This document shows positions 37,660 through 46,934 of a stretch of DNA of 64,000 nucleotides, piece after piece (position 1 is the first letter of the stretch; each line of letters begins with the position of its first letter). The notes under the pieces are model-generated. The model had not been told where the DNA came from, ran no database searches, and saw only the letters and a program-made list of their open reading frames with translations. Made by a program: the position numbers and the translations under genes. Origin of the DNA: Streptomyces sp. DT2A-34 (GTDB taxonomy: Bacteria; Actinomycetota; Actinomycetes; Streptomycetales; Streptomycetaceae); NCBI RefSeq assembly GCF_030499515.1, contig NZ_JASTWJ010000001.1:3328001-3392000 (forward strand), read 5' to 3'.

Positions 37660-39627
37660 ATGTCCGTGGTCGAACGGCAGGAGTGGGACGTCGTCGTGGT
37701 CGGCGCCGGGGGCGCCGGCCTCCGCGCCGCCATCGAGGCACGTGAGCGAGGCGCCCGTACGGCCGTGATCTGCAAGTCGCTGTTCGGCAAGGCGCACACG
37801 GTGATGGCCGAGGGCGGCATCGCGGCGGCCATGGCCAATGCCAACGAGCACGACAACTGGCAGGTCCACTTCCGCGACACCATGCGCGGCGGCAAGTTCC
37901 TCAACCAGTGGCGGATGGCCGAGCTGCACGCGCAGGAGGCTCCGGAGCGGGTGTGGGAGCTGGAGACCTGGGGGGCGCTCTTCGACCGTACGAAGGACGG
38001 CCGTATCTCCCAGCGCAACTTCGGCGGCCACGAGTACCCGCGCCTGGCGCACGTCGGCGACCGCACCGGCCTGGAGCTGATCCGCACGCTCCAGCAGAAG
38101 ATCGTCTCGCTCCAGCAGCAGGACAAGAAGGAGACCGGGGACTACGAGTCCCGGCTGAAGGTCTACCAGGAGTGCACGGTCACGAGGATCCTCACCGTGC
38201 CTGACAGCGGCTCCGCCGCGGGCGGCAGCCGGGTCTCCGGGGTCTTCGCCTACGACCGCGAGACCGGCCGTTTCTTCGTCCTCGAAGCCCCCGCCGTGGT
38301 GATCGCTACGGGCGGGATCGGCAAGTCCTTCAAGGTGACGTCGAACTCCTGGGAGTACACCGGCGACGGGCATGCGCTGGCACTGCTGGCGGGCGCGCCC
38401 CTGCTCAACATGGAGTTCGTGCAGTTCCATCCGACGGGCATGGTCTGGCCGCCGTCGGTGAAGGGGATCCTGGTCACGGAGTCGGTGCGCGGCGACGGAG
38501 GGGTGCTGCGCAACTCCGAGGGCAAGCGGTTCATGTTCGACTACATCCCCGACGTCTTCAAGGAGAAGTACGCCGAGTCGGAGGAGGAGGGCGACCGCTG
38601 GTACGAGGACCCGGACAACAACCGGCGGCCCCCGGAGCTGCTCCCTCGTGACGAGGTCGCCCGGGCGATCAACGCCGAGGTGAAGGCGGGCCGGGGCTCC
38701 CCGCACGGCGGCGTGTTCCTGGACGTGTCGACCCGGATGCCGGCCGAGGTCATCAAGCGCCGCCTCCCCTCCATGTACCACCAGTTCAAGGAGCTGGCGG
38801 ACGTGGACATCACGGCGGAGGCGATGGAGGTCGGGCCGACCTGCCACTACGTCATGGGCGGCATCGCGGTCGAGTCGGACACGGCGGCGGCGCGCGGGGT
38901 GCCCGGCCTGTACGCGGCCGGTGAGGTCGCGGGCGGCATGCACGGCTCGAACCGGCTGGGCGGCAACTCGCTCTCCGACCTCCTGGTCTTCGGCCGCCGG
39001 GCCGGCTGGCACGCCGCCGAGTACGCGGCCGCGCGGGCCTTCGAACGCCCCGAGGTCAGCGACCTGCAGATCGACGCGGCGGCCGCGGAGGCGCTGCGCC
39101 CCTTCTCGGCCGAGGGTCCGGCCGGGGGCGCGGACGACGGGCGTCCGCCGGAGAACCCGTACACCCTCCACCAGGAACTCCAGCAGACCATGAACGACCT
39201 CGTCGGCATCATCCGCCGCGAGGGTGAGATGGAGCAGGCCCTGGAGAAGCTGGCGGAGCTGCGCGTCCGCGCCCGGCGGGCCGGCGTCGAGGGCCACCGC
39301 CAGTTCAACCCGGGCTGGCACCTCGCGCTGGACCTGCGCAACATGCTGCTGGTCAGCGAGTGCGTCGCCCGGGCGGCGCTGGAGCGCACGGAGTCGCGCG
39401 GCGGGCACACCCGCGAGGACCACCCGACGATGGACCGCAAGTGGCGCAACATCAACCTGCTGTGCCGGCTCACCGACCCGACGGGCGGGTTGGCGGCCAC
39501 GGACCCGGAACGCGGCCAGATCGCCCTGCTGCGCGAGACCACCGACCCCGTCCGCCCCGACCTGCTCGCTCTCTTCGACAAGGAGGAGCTGGTCAAGTAC
39601 CTCGCCGAAGAGGAGCTCTACCAGTGA
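37660..39627 (+). CDS. sdhA: Succinate dehydrogenase / fumarate reductase flavoprotein subunit
   Basis: The 655-residue protein starts MSVVERQEWDVVVVGAGGAGL, with the dinucleotide-binding GxGGxG at residues 16-21. The covalent FAD attachment motif has His46 in KAHTVMAEGGIA. Substrate-site sequences include FVQFHPTGM, RGDGGVLRN and HYVMGGI, and the FAD-site ending GSNRLGGNSLSDLLVFG is present. It oxidises succinate to fumarate at the inner face of the membrane. It lies 20 bp downstream of the anchor gene and overlaps sdhB by 4 bp. Length and sequence fit the actinobacterial Sdh1 class. Confidence 0.95.
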   Translation: MSVVERQEWDVVVVGAGGAGLRAAIEARERGARTAVICKSLFGKAHTVMAEGGIAAAMANANEHDNWQVHFRDTMRGGKFLNQWRMAELHAQEAPERVWELETWGALFDRTKDGRISQRNFGGHEYPRLAHVGDRTGLELIRTLQQKIVSLQQQDKKETGDYESRLKVYQECTVTRILTVPDSGSAAGGSRVSGVFAYDRETGRFFVLEAPAVVIATGGIGKSFKVTSNSWEYTGDGHALALLAGAPLLNMEFVQFHPTGMVWPPSVKGILVTESVRGDGGVLRNSEGKRFMFDYIPDVFKEKYAESEEEGDRWYEDPDNNRRPPELLPRDEVARAINAEVKAGRGSPHGGVFLDVSTRMPAEVIKRRLPSMYHQFKELADVDITAEAMEVGPTCHYVMGGIAVESDTAAARGVPGLYAAGEVAGGMHGSNRLGGNSLSDLLVFGRRAGWHAAEYAAARAFERPEVSDLQIDAAAAEALRPFSAEGPAGGADDGRPPENPYTLHQELQQTMNDLVGIIRREGEMEQALEKLAELRVRARRAGVEGHRQFNPGWHLALDLRNMLLVSECVARAALERTESRGGHTREDHPTMDRKWRNINLLCRLTDPTGGLAATDPERGQIALLRETTDPVRPDLLALFDKEELVKYLAEEELYQ

Positions 39628-40394
39628 GCAGCTATGAGGCCCGCTTCAAGGTGTGGCGGGGCGATGTGCAGGGCGGCGGCCTGGAGGACTTCGAGGTCGA
39701 GGTGAACGACGGCGAGGTGGTCCTGGACATCATCCACCGCCTCCAGGCCACCCAGGCGCCCGACCTGGCCGTCCGCTGGAACTGCAAGGCGGGCAAGTGC
39801 GGTTCGTGCTCCGCCGAGATCAACGGGCGGCCGCGGCTGTTGTGCATGACGCGGATGTCGGTGTTCACCCGGGAGGAGACGATCACGGTGACGCCGCTGC
39901 GGGCGTTCCCGGTGGTGCGGGATCTCGTGACGAACGTGAACTTCAACTACGCCAAGGCGCGCGAGGTTCCGTCCTTCGTGCCGCCGGAGGGCCTGGCGCC
40001 CGGCGAGTACCGCATGATGCAGGAGGACGTGGACCGCTCCCAGGAGTTCCGCAAGTGCATCGAGTGCTTCCTGTGCCAGGACACCTGCCATGTCGTCCGT
40101 GACCACGAGGAGAACAAGCCGGCGTTCGCGGGCCCGCGCTTCCTGATGCGGGTCGCGGAACTGGACATGCACCCGTTGGACGCGGCCGCGGAGACGGGCC
40201 TGGACCGCAAGCGCACGGCCCAGGACGAACACGGGCTCGGCTACTGCAACATCACCAAGTGCTGCACGGAGGTCTGCCCCGAGGGCATCAAGATCACCGA
40301 CAATGCGCTGATCCCCTTGAAGGAACGGGTCGTCGACCGCAAGTACGACCCGTTGGTGTGGCTGGGATCGAAGATCAGGAGGCGGTCTTCGTAG
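39624..40394 (+). CDS. sdhB: Succinate dehydrogenase / fumarate reductase iron-sulfur subunit
   Basis: The GTG at 39624 overlaps the sdhA stop (GTGA) and gives 256 residues. The [2Fe-2S] ligands are Cys54, Cys59, Cys62 and Cys74. The second ferredoxin-like domain has Cys145, Cys148, Cys151, Cys155 and Cys208, Cys213, Cys214, Cys218, enough for the 4Fe-4S and 3Fe-4S (or second 4Fe-4S) clusters. It transfers electrons from SdhA to the anchor subunit. Its last 20 bases overlap the convergent small membrane protein gene at 40375. Confidence 0.95.
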   Translation: MSSYEARFKVWRGDVQGGGLEDFEVEVNDGEVVLDIIHRLQATQAPDLAVRWNCKAGKCGSCSAEINGRPRLLCMTRMSVFTREETITVTPLRAFPVVRDLVTNVNFNYAKAREVPSFVPPEGLAPGEYRMMQEDVDRSQEFRKCIECFLCQDTCHVVRDHEENKPAFAGPRFLMRVAELDMHPLDAAAETGLDRKRTAQDEHGLGYCNITKCCTEVCPEGIKITDNALIPLKERVVDRKYDPLVWLGSKIRRRSS

Positions 40395-40686
40395 CACCAC
40401 GGCCGGGGCGCTGGGCCAGCATCTGCAGGCCCAGGCCCCCCATGAGGGCGAACCAGCCGGCCCAGGGCAGGGGGCCGTACTCCCGGGCGAGCGGCCCCAG
40501 GAAGACGAACACGGCCCCGCCGACCGCGCTCACCAGCGAGCCGTACCCCCACAGCTTCGGCCGCAGCACCCGGGGGCGGCCGAAGGGCACGACCCAGCCG
40601 GTCGTGATGGCCACAATGCCGAGCACGCCGAGCAGGCCCAGGGACACCGCGGCCCCCACCACCAAGTAGATGTGCATGGCGGTCAT
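40375..40686 (-). CDS. Small three-helix membrane protein
   Basis: The ATG at 40686 (MTAMHIYLVVGAAVSLGLLG), preceded by GGTGGG, gives 103 residues. Three hydrophobic segments are visible: the first 25 residues, YGSLVSAVGGAVFVFLGPLA, and WAGWFALMGGLGLQMLA. The C-terminus is basic. It converges on sdhB with a 20 bp coding overlap, so its RNA would be antisense to the sdhB end. An extended start at 40782 would add a non-hydrophobic Gly-rich leader and is less likely. Function unknown. Confidence 0.72.
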   Translation of the reverse strand: MTAMHIYLVVGAAVSLGLLGVLGIVAITTGWVVPFGRPRVLRPKLWGYGSLVSAVGGAVFVFLGPLAREYGPLPWAGWFALMGGLGLQMLAQRPGRGATKTAS

Positions 40687-40772
40687 CGTCCCACCAGCCG
40701 CATGACCGGCCCCGCCCCCACCCCCGACGTCCCCGGTCGCGCGGCCGCATTCCTGCTCATACGCTCCGAAAT

Positions 40773-42416
40773 GTGACCTCATCCTTGATCCGGGGCCGGC
40801 CTCGGCGTGGCACCTCGCGAATATCCGTGCGGGTGGCGCATGCGCTGGTGCGTGGGCTGGTCGGGGTGGCGTGGCTGGTGTGGCCCGGGCTGATCCTCAG
40901 GGGCGAGGGTCCGGTCGCGGGCGGGGCGGAGCGGCCCGTGGCCGGTGCGGTGGCTCAGGGGGAGGTCGGGGAGACGTCCGCCGCCGAACTCGTGCTGCCG
41001 CTGCTGGCCGCGATCGTGGTGGTGGGGGTCGCGGCGTACGGGTTCTTCCGGCGCAGGCGGCGGGCGCGGGGGCGTACGACTCCCGGTGGGGCGCCGGGGC
41101 GGGTCGCGGAGCCGGACGTCGCCGAACTCGACGCGCGGGCACGGGCCTTGCTGGTCGCGGCCGACGACTCGGTGCGGGTCAGCCGGGAGGAGCTGGGGTT
41201 CGTCGAGGAGCGGGACGAGGTGGGGGACATCGAGCCCTTCGCGCGGGCTCTGCGGGACGCGGAAGGCGAGCTGGCGGCCGCGTTCCGGATGCGGTGGCAG
41301 TACGAGGACGGGGTTGCGGGGGAGGACGGCGCTCGGCGGCATGTGCTCGCGGGGATCGTCGGGCGGGCCGAGGAGGCGGGGCGGTTGCTGGATGCGCAGG
41401 CCGCCGCGTTCGACCAGGTGCGGGGGTTGGAGGAGGGCTTGGGCGGGGGGCTGGGCCATGCCCTGGTCGTCGCCGAGGCCCGGTTCCGGGAACTGGCCGG
41501 GCGTACCGGGGGTGCCGGCGCCGCCCTCGGCGAGCTCGGCGCGCGCTACGCCCCCGGTGCCACCGCCACCGTCGCGGGCCATGCCGAGCAGGCCAAGGAC
41601 CGCCTGGTGTTCGCCACGACGCGTCTCAACCAGGCCCGCCAGCGCGCCGACTTGGGCGACACCGAGCGGGCCGCGGGGCAGTTGCGTGCCGCCGAGGGTG
41701 CCATCGCCCAGGCCGCCGTCTTCATCGACGGCATCGAACGGCTCACCGGGGAGCTCGCGACGGCCGCGGCGATGGTTCCGGCCGCGCTGACCGGCGGGGA
41801 GGCGGAGATCGCCGGGGCGCGGGAGTCACTGGCGGGGCTCGGAGCCGCGGACGTGGACGTCCCTCCCGGCGAGCTGCGCGCCCGTGTCACCCATGCCGAC
41901 GTCGCCCTGGCCGTCGTACGCGAGGAGCTCACCTCCGGGCCGTACGACCCCCTCGACCTACTGCGACGGATCGTGCGGGGCGTCGGGCCCATCGCCACGG
42001 GGCGGGCCGGGGTGATTACGGCCGCCGCGCTGCTCTGCGCCAGCAGTGCCGTCGCCGCTGCGGACGATGTCGTCGCGACGCATCGGGCGGCGGTGGGCAG
42101 CGAGGCGCGCACCCGTCTGGCGGAGGCGCGGCGGCGTCTCGCCCGTCCGGCGTCCGCACCGGGAAGGCGAGGGCCCCGTCAGGAGCTGTCCGACCTCCTC
42201 ACCGCCGACACTCTGGCCCAGCAGGCCCGCGAGCTGGCCGAACAGGACATACGCGTATACGGCCACCCGATCGCCGGCCCCGCCACGACCGCCGCCGGCC
42301 TCACCGGAGCCGTCCTCGGCGGCATCCTGCCCCCCGACGAGCCGAACGACGGCCCACCGGCAAGCTTCGGCGGCCCCCGCACATGGGACCGCCGGGGAGG
42401 CCCGCCCAGCGCGTGA
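40773..42416 (+). CDS. Membrane protein resembling the C-terminal part of TPM-domain (YgcG-like) proteins, TPM domain absent
   Basis: This 547-residue protein has a GTG start with a weak ribosome-binding site. An N-terminal hydrophobic segment (VRGLVGVAWLVWPGLIL) and a second helix (LVLPLLAAIVVVGVAAYGFF) are followed by RRRRR and then a long Ala/Glu/Arg-rich helical region (~residues 110-410) of coiled-coil character. Its signature pieces (DARARALLVAADDSVRVS, LLDAQAAAFDQVRGLE, LVFATTRLNQARQRADLGD) match the region after the membrane helix in actinobacterial TPM-domain proteins. Only ~40 residues lie between the two helices, so the extracellular TPM domain is missing. The C-terminus is Pro/Gly-rich. 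Function unknown. Confidence 0.8.
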   Translation: MTSSLIRGRPRRGTSRISVRVAHALVRGLVGVAWLVWPGLILRGEGPVAGGAERPVAGAVAQGEVGETSAAELVLPLLAAIVVVGVAAYGFFRRRRRARGRTTPGGAPGRVAEPDVAELDARARALLVAADDSVRVSREELGFVEERDEVGDIEPFARALRDAEGELAAAFRMRWQYEDGVAGEDGARRHVLAGIVGRAEEAGRLLDAQAAAFDQVRGLEEGLGGGLGHALVVAEARFRELAGRTGGAGAALGELGARYAPGATATVAGHAEQAKDRLVFATTRLNQARQRADLGDTERAAGQLRAAEGAIAQAAVFIDGIERLTGELATAAAMVPAALTGGEAEIAGARESLAGLGAADVDVPPGELRARVTHADVALAVVREELTSGPYDPLDLLRRIVRGVGPIATGRAGVITAAALLCASSAVAAADDVVATHRAAVGSEARTRLAEARRRLARPASAPGRRGPRQELSDLLTADTLAQQARELAEQDIRVYGHPIAGPATTAAGLTGAVLGGILPPDEPNDGPPASFGGPRTWDRRGGPPSA

Positions 42417-42512
42417 GCCCACCGAGAACAGGCTCAGCAACGCCGCCCCACCGTCCGACCACGCGCCTCGGCGTGACGCGCAGCAATCCCTGCGCCGGTC
42501 TGCGCATTTCAG

Positions 42513-42865
42513 CCCGTCGCGGCGTTCGAGAACGAGGCCACACCGCCCCCAGCCCCCACCCACCCGGCCGAGGGCTCTGCCTCGCGGCGCTGACGGTCAC
42601 TTCCTGGCACCGGCCAGGCATTTCACCCCGTCCGGCGTTCGAGAACGAGGCCACACCGCCCCCAGCCCCCACCCACCCGGCTGGGGGCTCGACCTCTCGA
42701 CGCCGGCCCAGGCAATCCCAGCCCGTCCGGCGTTTGAGGACGAGGCCCGTTCAGGGCCGAAGCGGGGGTCTGGGGGCCGCAGGCCCCCAGGAGGGGCGGG
42801 GTCGAAGGGGCAGCGCCCCTGGGGGATGGGACGGGTAGGGGCGGCGGGGGCGAAAAACTCAGGGA
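42513..42865. repeat. Cluster of three dispersed intergenic repeat copies
   Basis: Copies of a CCGTCCGGCGTTTGAGGACG-type element begin at about 42513 (variant, CGTCGCGGCGTTCGAG), 42627 and 42721. The first two continue with an almost identical AACGAGGCCACACCGCCCCC stretch. The third continues like the right half of the palindrome at 33607-33822 through to GGGACGGGTAGGGGCGG. The whole 42417-42884 gap contains no gene. It lies between convergent genes and can fold into several strong hairpins, so it probably terminates both. Confidence 0.8.
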
Positions 42866-42884
42866 TCGCCCCCGCCAAGCGCAC

Positions 42885-45584
42885 TCAGAACAGGCTCAGC
42901 AACGCCTCCGCCGGATCCGCCAACCCGTTCCCCCCATCCGGCAACGGCAGTTCGAACCACACCGTCTTGCCGCGCGGCGTCCGGCGGGAGCCCCACGCCG
43001 CGCTGAGAAGCCCGACCAGCTGCAGACCGCGGCCACCCTCGTCCGTGTCACGGGCCCGTCGGCGGCGCGGTTGGACCAGACCGGAGTCCCAGACCTCGCA
43101 CACCAGCGTGCGGTCCAACAGCAGCCTCAGCCTGATCTCACCCTCGCCGTAGCGGAGGGCGTTGGTGACCAGTTCGCTGACCAGGAGCTCCGTGGTGTCG
43201 ACCAGCGGCTCCAGGTCCCAGGACAGCAGCTGGCCCCGGGCGTACTCACGGGCGCGGCCCACGCTGCGGGGCTCGCGCGGAAGGGTCCAGTCACCGACCG
43301 ACTCGGCGGGCAGGCCCTGGACGCGCGCCATCAGCAGCGCGATGTCGTCCTCGCCGTGGTGGCTGTCGAGCGTGTTGAGGACGTGGTCGCAGACGTCCTC
43401 CAGGGGGCTGGTGGGATCGGTGAGGGCGCCGACGAAGGCTTGCAGGCCCTCGTCCAGGGGGTGGTCGCGGGACTCCACCAGTCCGTCCGTGTAGAGCGCC
43501 AGCAGCGCACCCTCCGGCAGCTCGACCTCCACCTCCTCGAAGGGTTCGCCGCCCACACCCAGCGGCATCCCCGGCGGCACGTCCAGCATCAGCGCCGCCT
43601 CGCCGGGTTCGACGAGGACCGGCGGCAGGTGACCGGCGTTCGCGAAGGTGCAGCGGCGCGTGACGGAGTCGTAGACCGCGTACACGCAGGTCGCGAGGTA
43701 CACCTCGGACAGGTCCGCCTCGCGGGGGCGGCGGGCCGCGCGGGTGGCCTGCTGGACGCCGCCGGGGGCGCCCAGGCCGCGGGCGATCTCGTCCAACGCC
43801 GAGAGGACCTCGGCCGGTTCGAGGTCCAGCAACGCCAGCGTTCGGACGGCCGAACGGAGTTCGCCCATCGCCACGGCCGCGCGCAGCCCTCGGCCCATGA
43901 CGTCACCGACGACCAACGCCGTGCGGTGACCGGGGAGTTCGATGACGTCGAACCAGTCGCCGCCCACCTCGCTGGGCCGGTCGGAGGAGGAGTTGCCCGG
44001 CAGGTAACGGCACGCGATGTCCAGCCCGGACGCCACCGGGTCCCCCGGCGGCAGCAGGGACCGTTGCAGTATCAGCGCCCGCTCGTGCTCGCGCCGGTAC
44101 AGGCGGGCGTTGTCGATGCACACCGCCGCCCGCGCCGCCAGCTCCACCGCCAGCTCGCGGTCCCGGTCGCCGAACGGCTCGCTGCCCTTCGTACGGGCGA
44201 ACTGCGCCAGTCCTACGACCGTGTCGTGGGCGACCATCGGCACCGCGAGCGTGGACTGCACGAGGCCGCCCTCCTCGCCCGGCACGTACTGCGGCCGGGC
44301 GGTGCGCAGGGCGTCCGCGCAGGGCGAGTTGAAGGGGTAGTGGTGGACGGCGCCGACCGCGACCGCGGCGCCGCCGCCGACGAAGGGCGCGTCGGAGACG
44401 GCGCTGGCGAAGGCGACGCGGCGTAGTTCCGCGCTGCCGTCGGCGAGGCCGGGCGGGGTCTCGTCGCCGGCCAGCAGGCCCTGGTAGAGGTCGACCGTGG
44501 CCAGGTCGCAGAAGCCGGGGACGACGACGTCGAGGAGTTCGCGGGCCGTGGTCTCCAGATCGAGGGAGTTGCCGATGCGGGCACCGGCGTCGTTCAGCAG
44601 GGCGAGATTGCGCCGCGCGGCGGCGGCCTCGCGGGCGGCGGCGCGACGGGCGGTGATGTCGAGTCCGAGCCAGGCGATGCCGATGGGCCGGCCGCTGCCG
44701 CTGTGCACACGGTAGAGGTTGACGGACCAGTGGCGGCGTTCGTCGGAGCCGGGCAGAAAGCCGGTGACGTGCATGTCCGTGATGGAGTTGCCGCTCTCCA
44801 GGACGCGGCGCAGGGTGGCCGCGACCCGGTCGGCCTCGGGGCGGGGCAGATAGTCGTGGACGTCGTGGCCGCGGTGGTCGTCGGGTGTGCCGCCGAAGAG
44901 GGAGGCGAACCGGTGGTTGACGCGGCGGACCTTCAGTTCGGGGTCGATCAGGATGAAGCCGAACGGAGATTGACCGAATATCGACTGCGAGGCGGCGAGG
45001 TCGGTCTCCATCCGGCGCAGGGTGCGCACATCGACGACGATGCACACGGCGGCCCTCTCGCCGTCCTCGGTCCGCGTCGGCATGACGTACACCTCGGCGA
45101 GACCATCCTTGCCGCGCCCGCCGTAGGCGTCGTCCGGCAGCCGGAAGGGGACCACGCCGGTCCACTCCCGTCCGTCGAGGATCTCGGCCATCTTGCGCTG
45201 GCCCTGCTCGCGCAGGTCCGGGTCGATGAACGCCTCTATGGGGTCCATGCCGACGGCGCGTTCGGCCGGGATGCCGAAGAGCTGCTCGGCGCGCAGGCTC
45301 CACTGGTCGACCAGGCCGTGGGGGCCGATGGAGAAGGACGCGACCTTGATGTAGTCGTAGATCGAGCCGGGCGGACTGCTCTGCCAGACGGCGTCGCCGG
45401 GGCGGAACTCGTCGGAGGAGTGTGTGTCGCGGGCTGCCCGTGTGTCCTGCGAGGCCCGTGCGTCCCGGGAGGCCTGTGTGTACTGCGAGGCCTGTGTGTC
45501 GTAAGCCCGCTCCCTCGCGGCCTTCCCCCTCGCGCCGTCCGACGGGTCCTCGGACTCCGTGGCCTTCGCTGGTATCTCGCTCAC
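42885..45584 (-). CDS. PAS-PAS-GAF-PP2C (SpoIIE)-HATPase phosphatase, putative anti-anti-sigma regulator
   Basis: The GTG at 45584 (MSEIPAKATE), with GGAGG upstream, gives 899 residues. An N-terminal Gln/Ala/Ser/Arg-rich repeat (TQASRDARASQDTRAARD) comes from 18 bp tandem DNA repeats at 45420-45505. PAS domains follow at ~65-190 and ~200-320, then GAF ~325-510, a SpoIIE-type PP2C domain ~535-745 with metal Asp residues in VGGDWFDV and VGDVMGRG, and an anti-sigma-type HATPase ~775-895 (N box LVSELVTNALRYG, G box GGRGLQLVG). Such proteins dephosphorylate anti-sigma-factor antagonists and can phosphorylate them. The stimulus is unknown. It neighbours a separate HATPase gene. Confidence 0.92.
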   Translation of the reverse strand: MSEIPAKATESEDPSDGARGKAARERAYDTQASQYTQASRDARASQDTRAARDTHSSDEFRPGDAVWQSSPPGSIYDYIKVASFSIGPHGLVDQWSLRAEQLFGIPAERAVGMDPIEAFIDPDLREQGQRKMAEILDGREWTGVVPFRLPDDAYGGRGKDGLAEVYVMPTRTEDGERAAVCIVVDVRTLRRMETDLAASQSIFGQSPFGFILIDPELKVRRVNHRFASLFGGTPDDHRGHDVHDYLPRPEADRVAATLRRVLESGNSITDMHVTGFLPGSDERRHWSVNLYRVHSGSGRPIGIAWLGLDITARRAAAREAAAARRNLALLNDAGARIGNSLDLETTARELLDVVVPGFCDLATVDLYQGLLAGDETPPGLADGSAELRRVAFASAVSDAPFVGGGAAVAVGAVHHYPFNSPCADALRTARPQYVPGEEGGLVQSTLAVPMVAHDTVVGLAQFARTKGSEPFGDRDRELAVELAARAAVCIDNARLYRREHERALILQRSLLPPGDPVASGLDIACRYLPGNSSSDRPSEVGGDWFDVIELPGHRTALVVGDVMGRGLRAAVAMGELRSAVRTLALLDLEPAEVLSALDEIARGLGAPGGVQQATRAARRPREADLSEVYLATCVYAVYDSVTRRCTFANAGHLPPVLVEPGEAALMLDVPPGMPLGVGGEPFEEVEVELPEGALLALYTDGLVESRDHPLDEGLQAFVGALTDPTSPLEDVCDHVLNTLDSHHGEDDIALLMARVQGLPAESVGDWTLPREPRSVGRAREYARGQLLSWDLEPLVDTTELLVSELVTNALRYGEGEIRLRLLLDRTLVCEVWDSGLVQPRRRRARDTDEGGRGLQLVGLLSAAWGSRRTPRGKTVWFELPLPDGGNGLADPAEALLSLF

Positions 45585-45871
45585 GCGAACCGTCCCCTCC
45601 AGCTCACCGCGCCCGGCACCGGTCACCGACAGCGGCTGCCCGCAGTATCCAGCACTACGGCTCCGCACAACACGGTGTTCACGATCACAGCACGGTCCCG
45701 ATGGTTTTCGGTCCCGGCCGTGGAAACACTTCCAGTCTTCTAACCAGCGGACACGCAGTCGAATCACGAGGCACGCCAACTGCCACTGGCCTGAACCATT
45801 CGTTCGACAGGGCGAGGGCGTACGTACACCGCCCTGGACGCCTACTGACGGGTTGTGGAGAGACCAGCGGG

Positions 45872-46327
45872 TCACTCCGGCACCGACGGCACCGCGAGCT
45901 CGAACCACACCGTCTTGCCCGTGTTCCGCCCCGGTCGGGTTCCCCAACGGCGCGAGGAGTGCGCCACGAGTTGGAGTCCGCGGCCGCTCTCGTCCTCGGG
46001 GGCGGCGACGCGTTCGAGGGGTGGGTCGGGGAGCGGGTCGGAGACCTCGACCAGGAGGACGCCGCCGAGACCGACGGGGCGTACCAGGCGTACGCCGATG
46101 GGGCCCGTCGCGTGCCGCAGGGAGTTGGTCACCAGCTCACTGACCAGGAGCGCCGTGATGTCGGCGAGGCTGTCCAGGCCCCAGTCGCGCAGCCGGCCGC
46201 GAACGGCGGCACGAGCGGCACGCACGGCACCTGCCTCCGCGGGAAAGGTCCACTCGGCGCAGCCGCCTTCGGAGTCGATCACGCCGATCACTTCCCGGGC
46301 CAGCGGATTCCCCATGTCCGGTTTCAT
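45872..46327 (-). CDS. Stand-alone HATPase (anti-sigma factor / RsbW-like serine kinase)
   Basis: The start was taken as the ATG at 46327 (MKPDMGNPLAREVIGVIDSE), giving 151 residues; the ATG at 46315 is an alternative and neither has a strong ribosome-binding site. The GHKL ATP-binding fold shows the N box ITALLVSELVTNSLRH, the VEVSDPLPDPP segment and the G2 box ESGRGLQLVAHSS, ending TVWFELAVP. It belongs to the large Streptomyces family of BldD/sigma-B-type regulatory ATPases. It shares family and orientation with the C-terminal domain of the large phosphatase 287 bp away, so the two may act on a common partner. Confidence 0.88.
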   Translation of the reverse strand: MKPDMGNPLAREVIGVIDSEGGCAEWTFPAEAGAVRAARAAVRGRLRDWGLDSLADITALLVSELVTNSLRHATGPIGVRLVRPVGLGGVLLVEVSDPLPDPPLERVAAPEDESGRGLQLVAHSSRRWGTRPGRNTGKTVWFELAVPSVPE

Positions 46328-46497
46328 GGGGTTAATGGGCACATACCCGATATTCGACGGGCAGTACCGCGCGTGGGATCCGGTGACTCGACTACCCCCG
46401 CCCGGCCCAGGCAGGCCCATATCCGGACTCGGGCGGCCTTCGTCTCCCGACTGAGGCGACCCACGCATCCGGACTCAGCCGGGCTTCACTTCCGGGT

Positions 46498-46905
46498 TCA
46501 GACGCCCCACACCCCCAGCCGGCCGGCCACCTCCCGGACCGCCGGCACGTCCTGGTCCAGCCAGTCCACGTCCCAGAGTTCTCCGGGCGCCAGCCAGCGC
46601 AGCGCGTCGTGGTCCTGGAGGGGCTTGGGCTCGTCACCGCCGGGGAGGAGGCGGGCCACCCACACCTGTAGGACGTACGGCGACCTCAGGGGCCACTGCC
46701 CCGGCACCCGCTCGACCACCTCGGCGTCCACGCCGAGTTCCTCACGCAGCTCCCGCACGAGCGCCGCCTCGGGCGTCTCGCCGGGTTCGACCTTCCCGCC
46801 GGGCAGCTCCCAGCGCCCGGCCAGCTCCTCGGGCGCGCTGCGCCGGGCCGCGAGCAGGCGGCCCCCCTCCAACAGTGCGGCGCCGACCACGATCCGTTCC
46901 GTCAT
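46498..46905 (-). CDS. Nudix hydrolase, MutT type
   Basis: The 135-residue protein starts MTERIVVGAALLEGGRLLAA. The Nudix box is complete: GGKVEPGE at about residue 36, then RELREELGV, fitting GX5EX7REUXEEXGU. The preceding GRWELPGG motif is typical of MutT-type 8-oxo-dGTP pyrophosphatases. It is monocistronic or weakly linked to the small gene that follows on the same strand. Sanitising oxidised nucleotides is the family role; other nucleoside-diphosphate substrates are possible. Confidence 0.92.
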   Translation of the reverse strand: MTERIVVGAALLEGGRLLAARRSAPEELAGRWELPGGKVEPGETPEAALVRELREELGVDAEVVERVPGQWPLRSPYVLQVWVARLLPGGDEPKPLQDHDALRWLAPGELWDVDWLDQDVPAVREVAGRLGVWGV

Positions 46906-46934
46906 GCGCCGGAGCCTACGGGAGCGGTGACATC

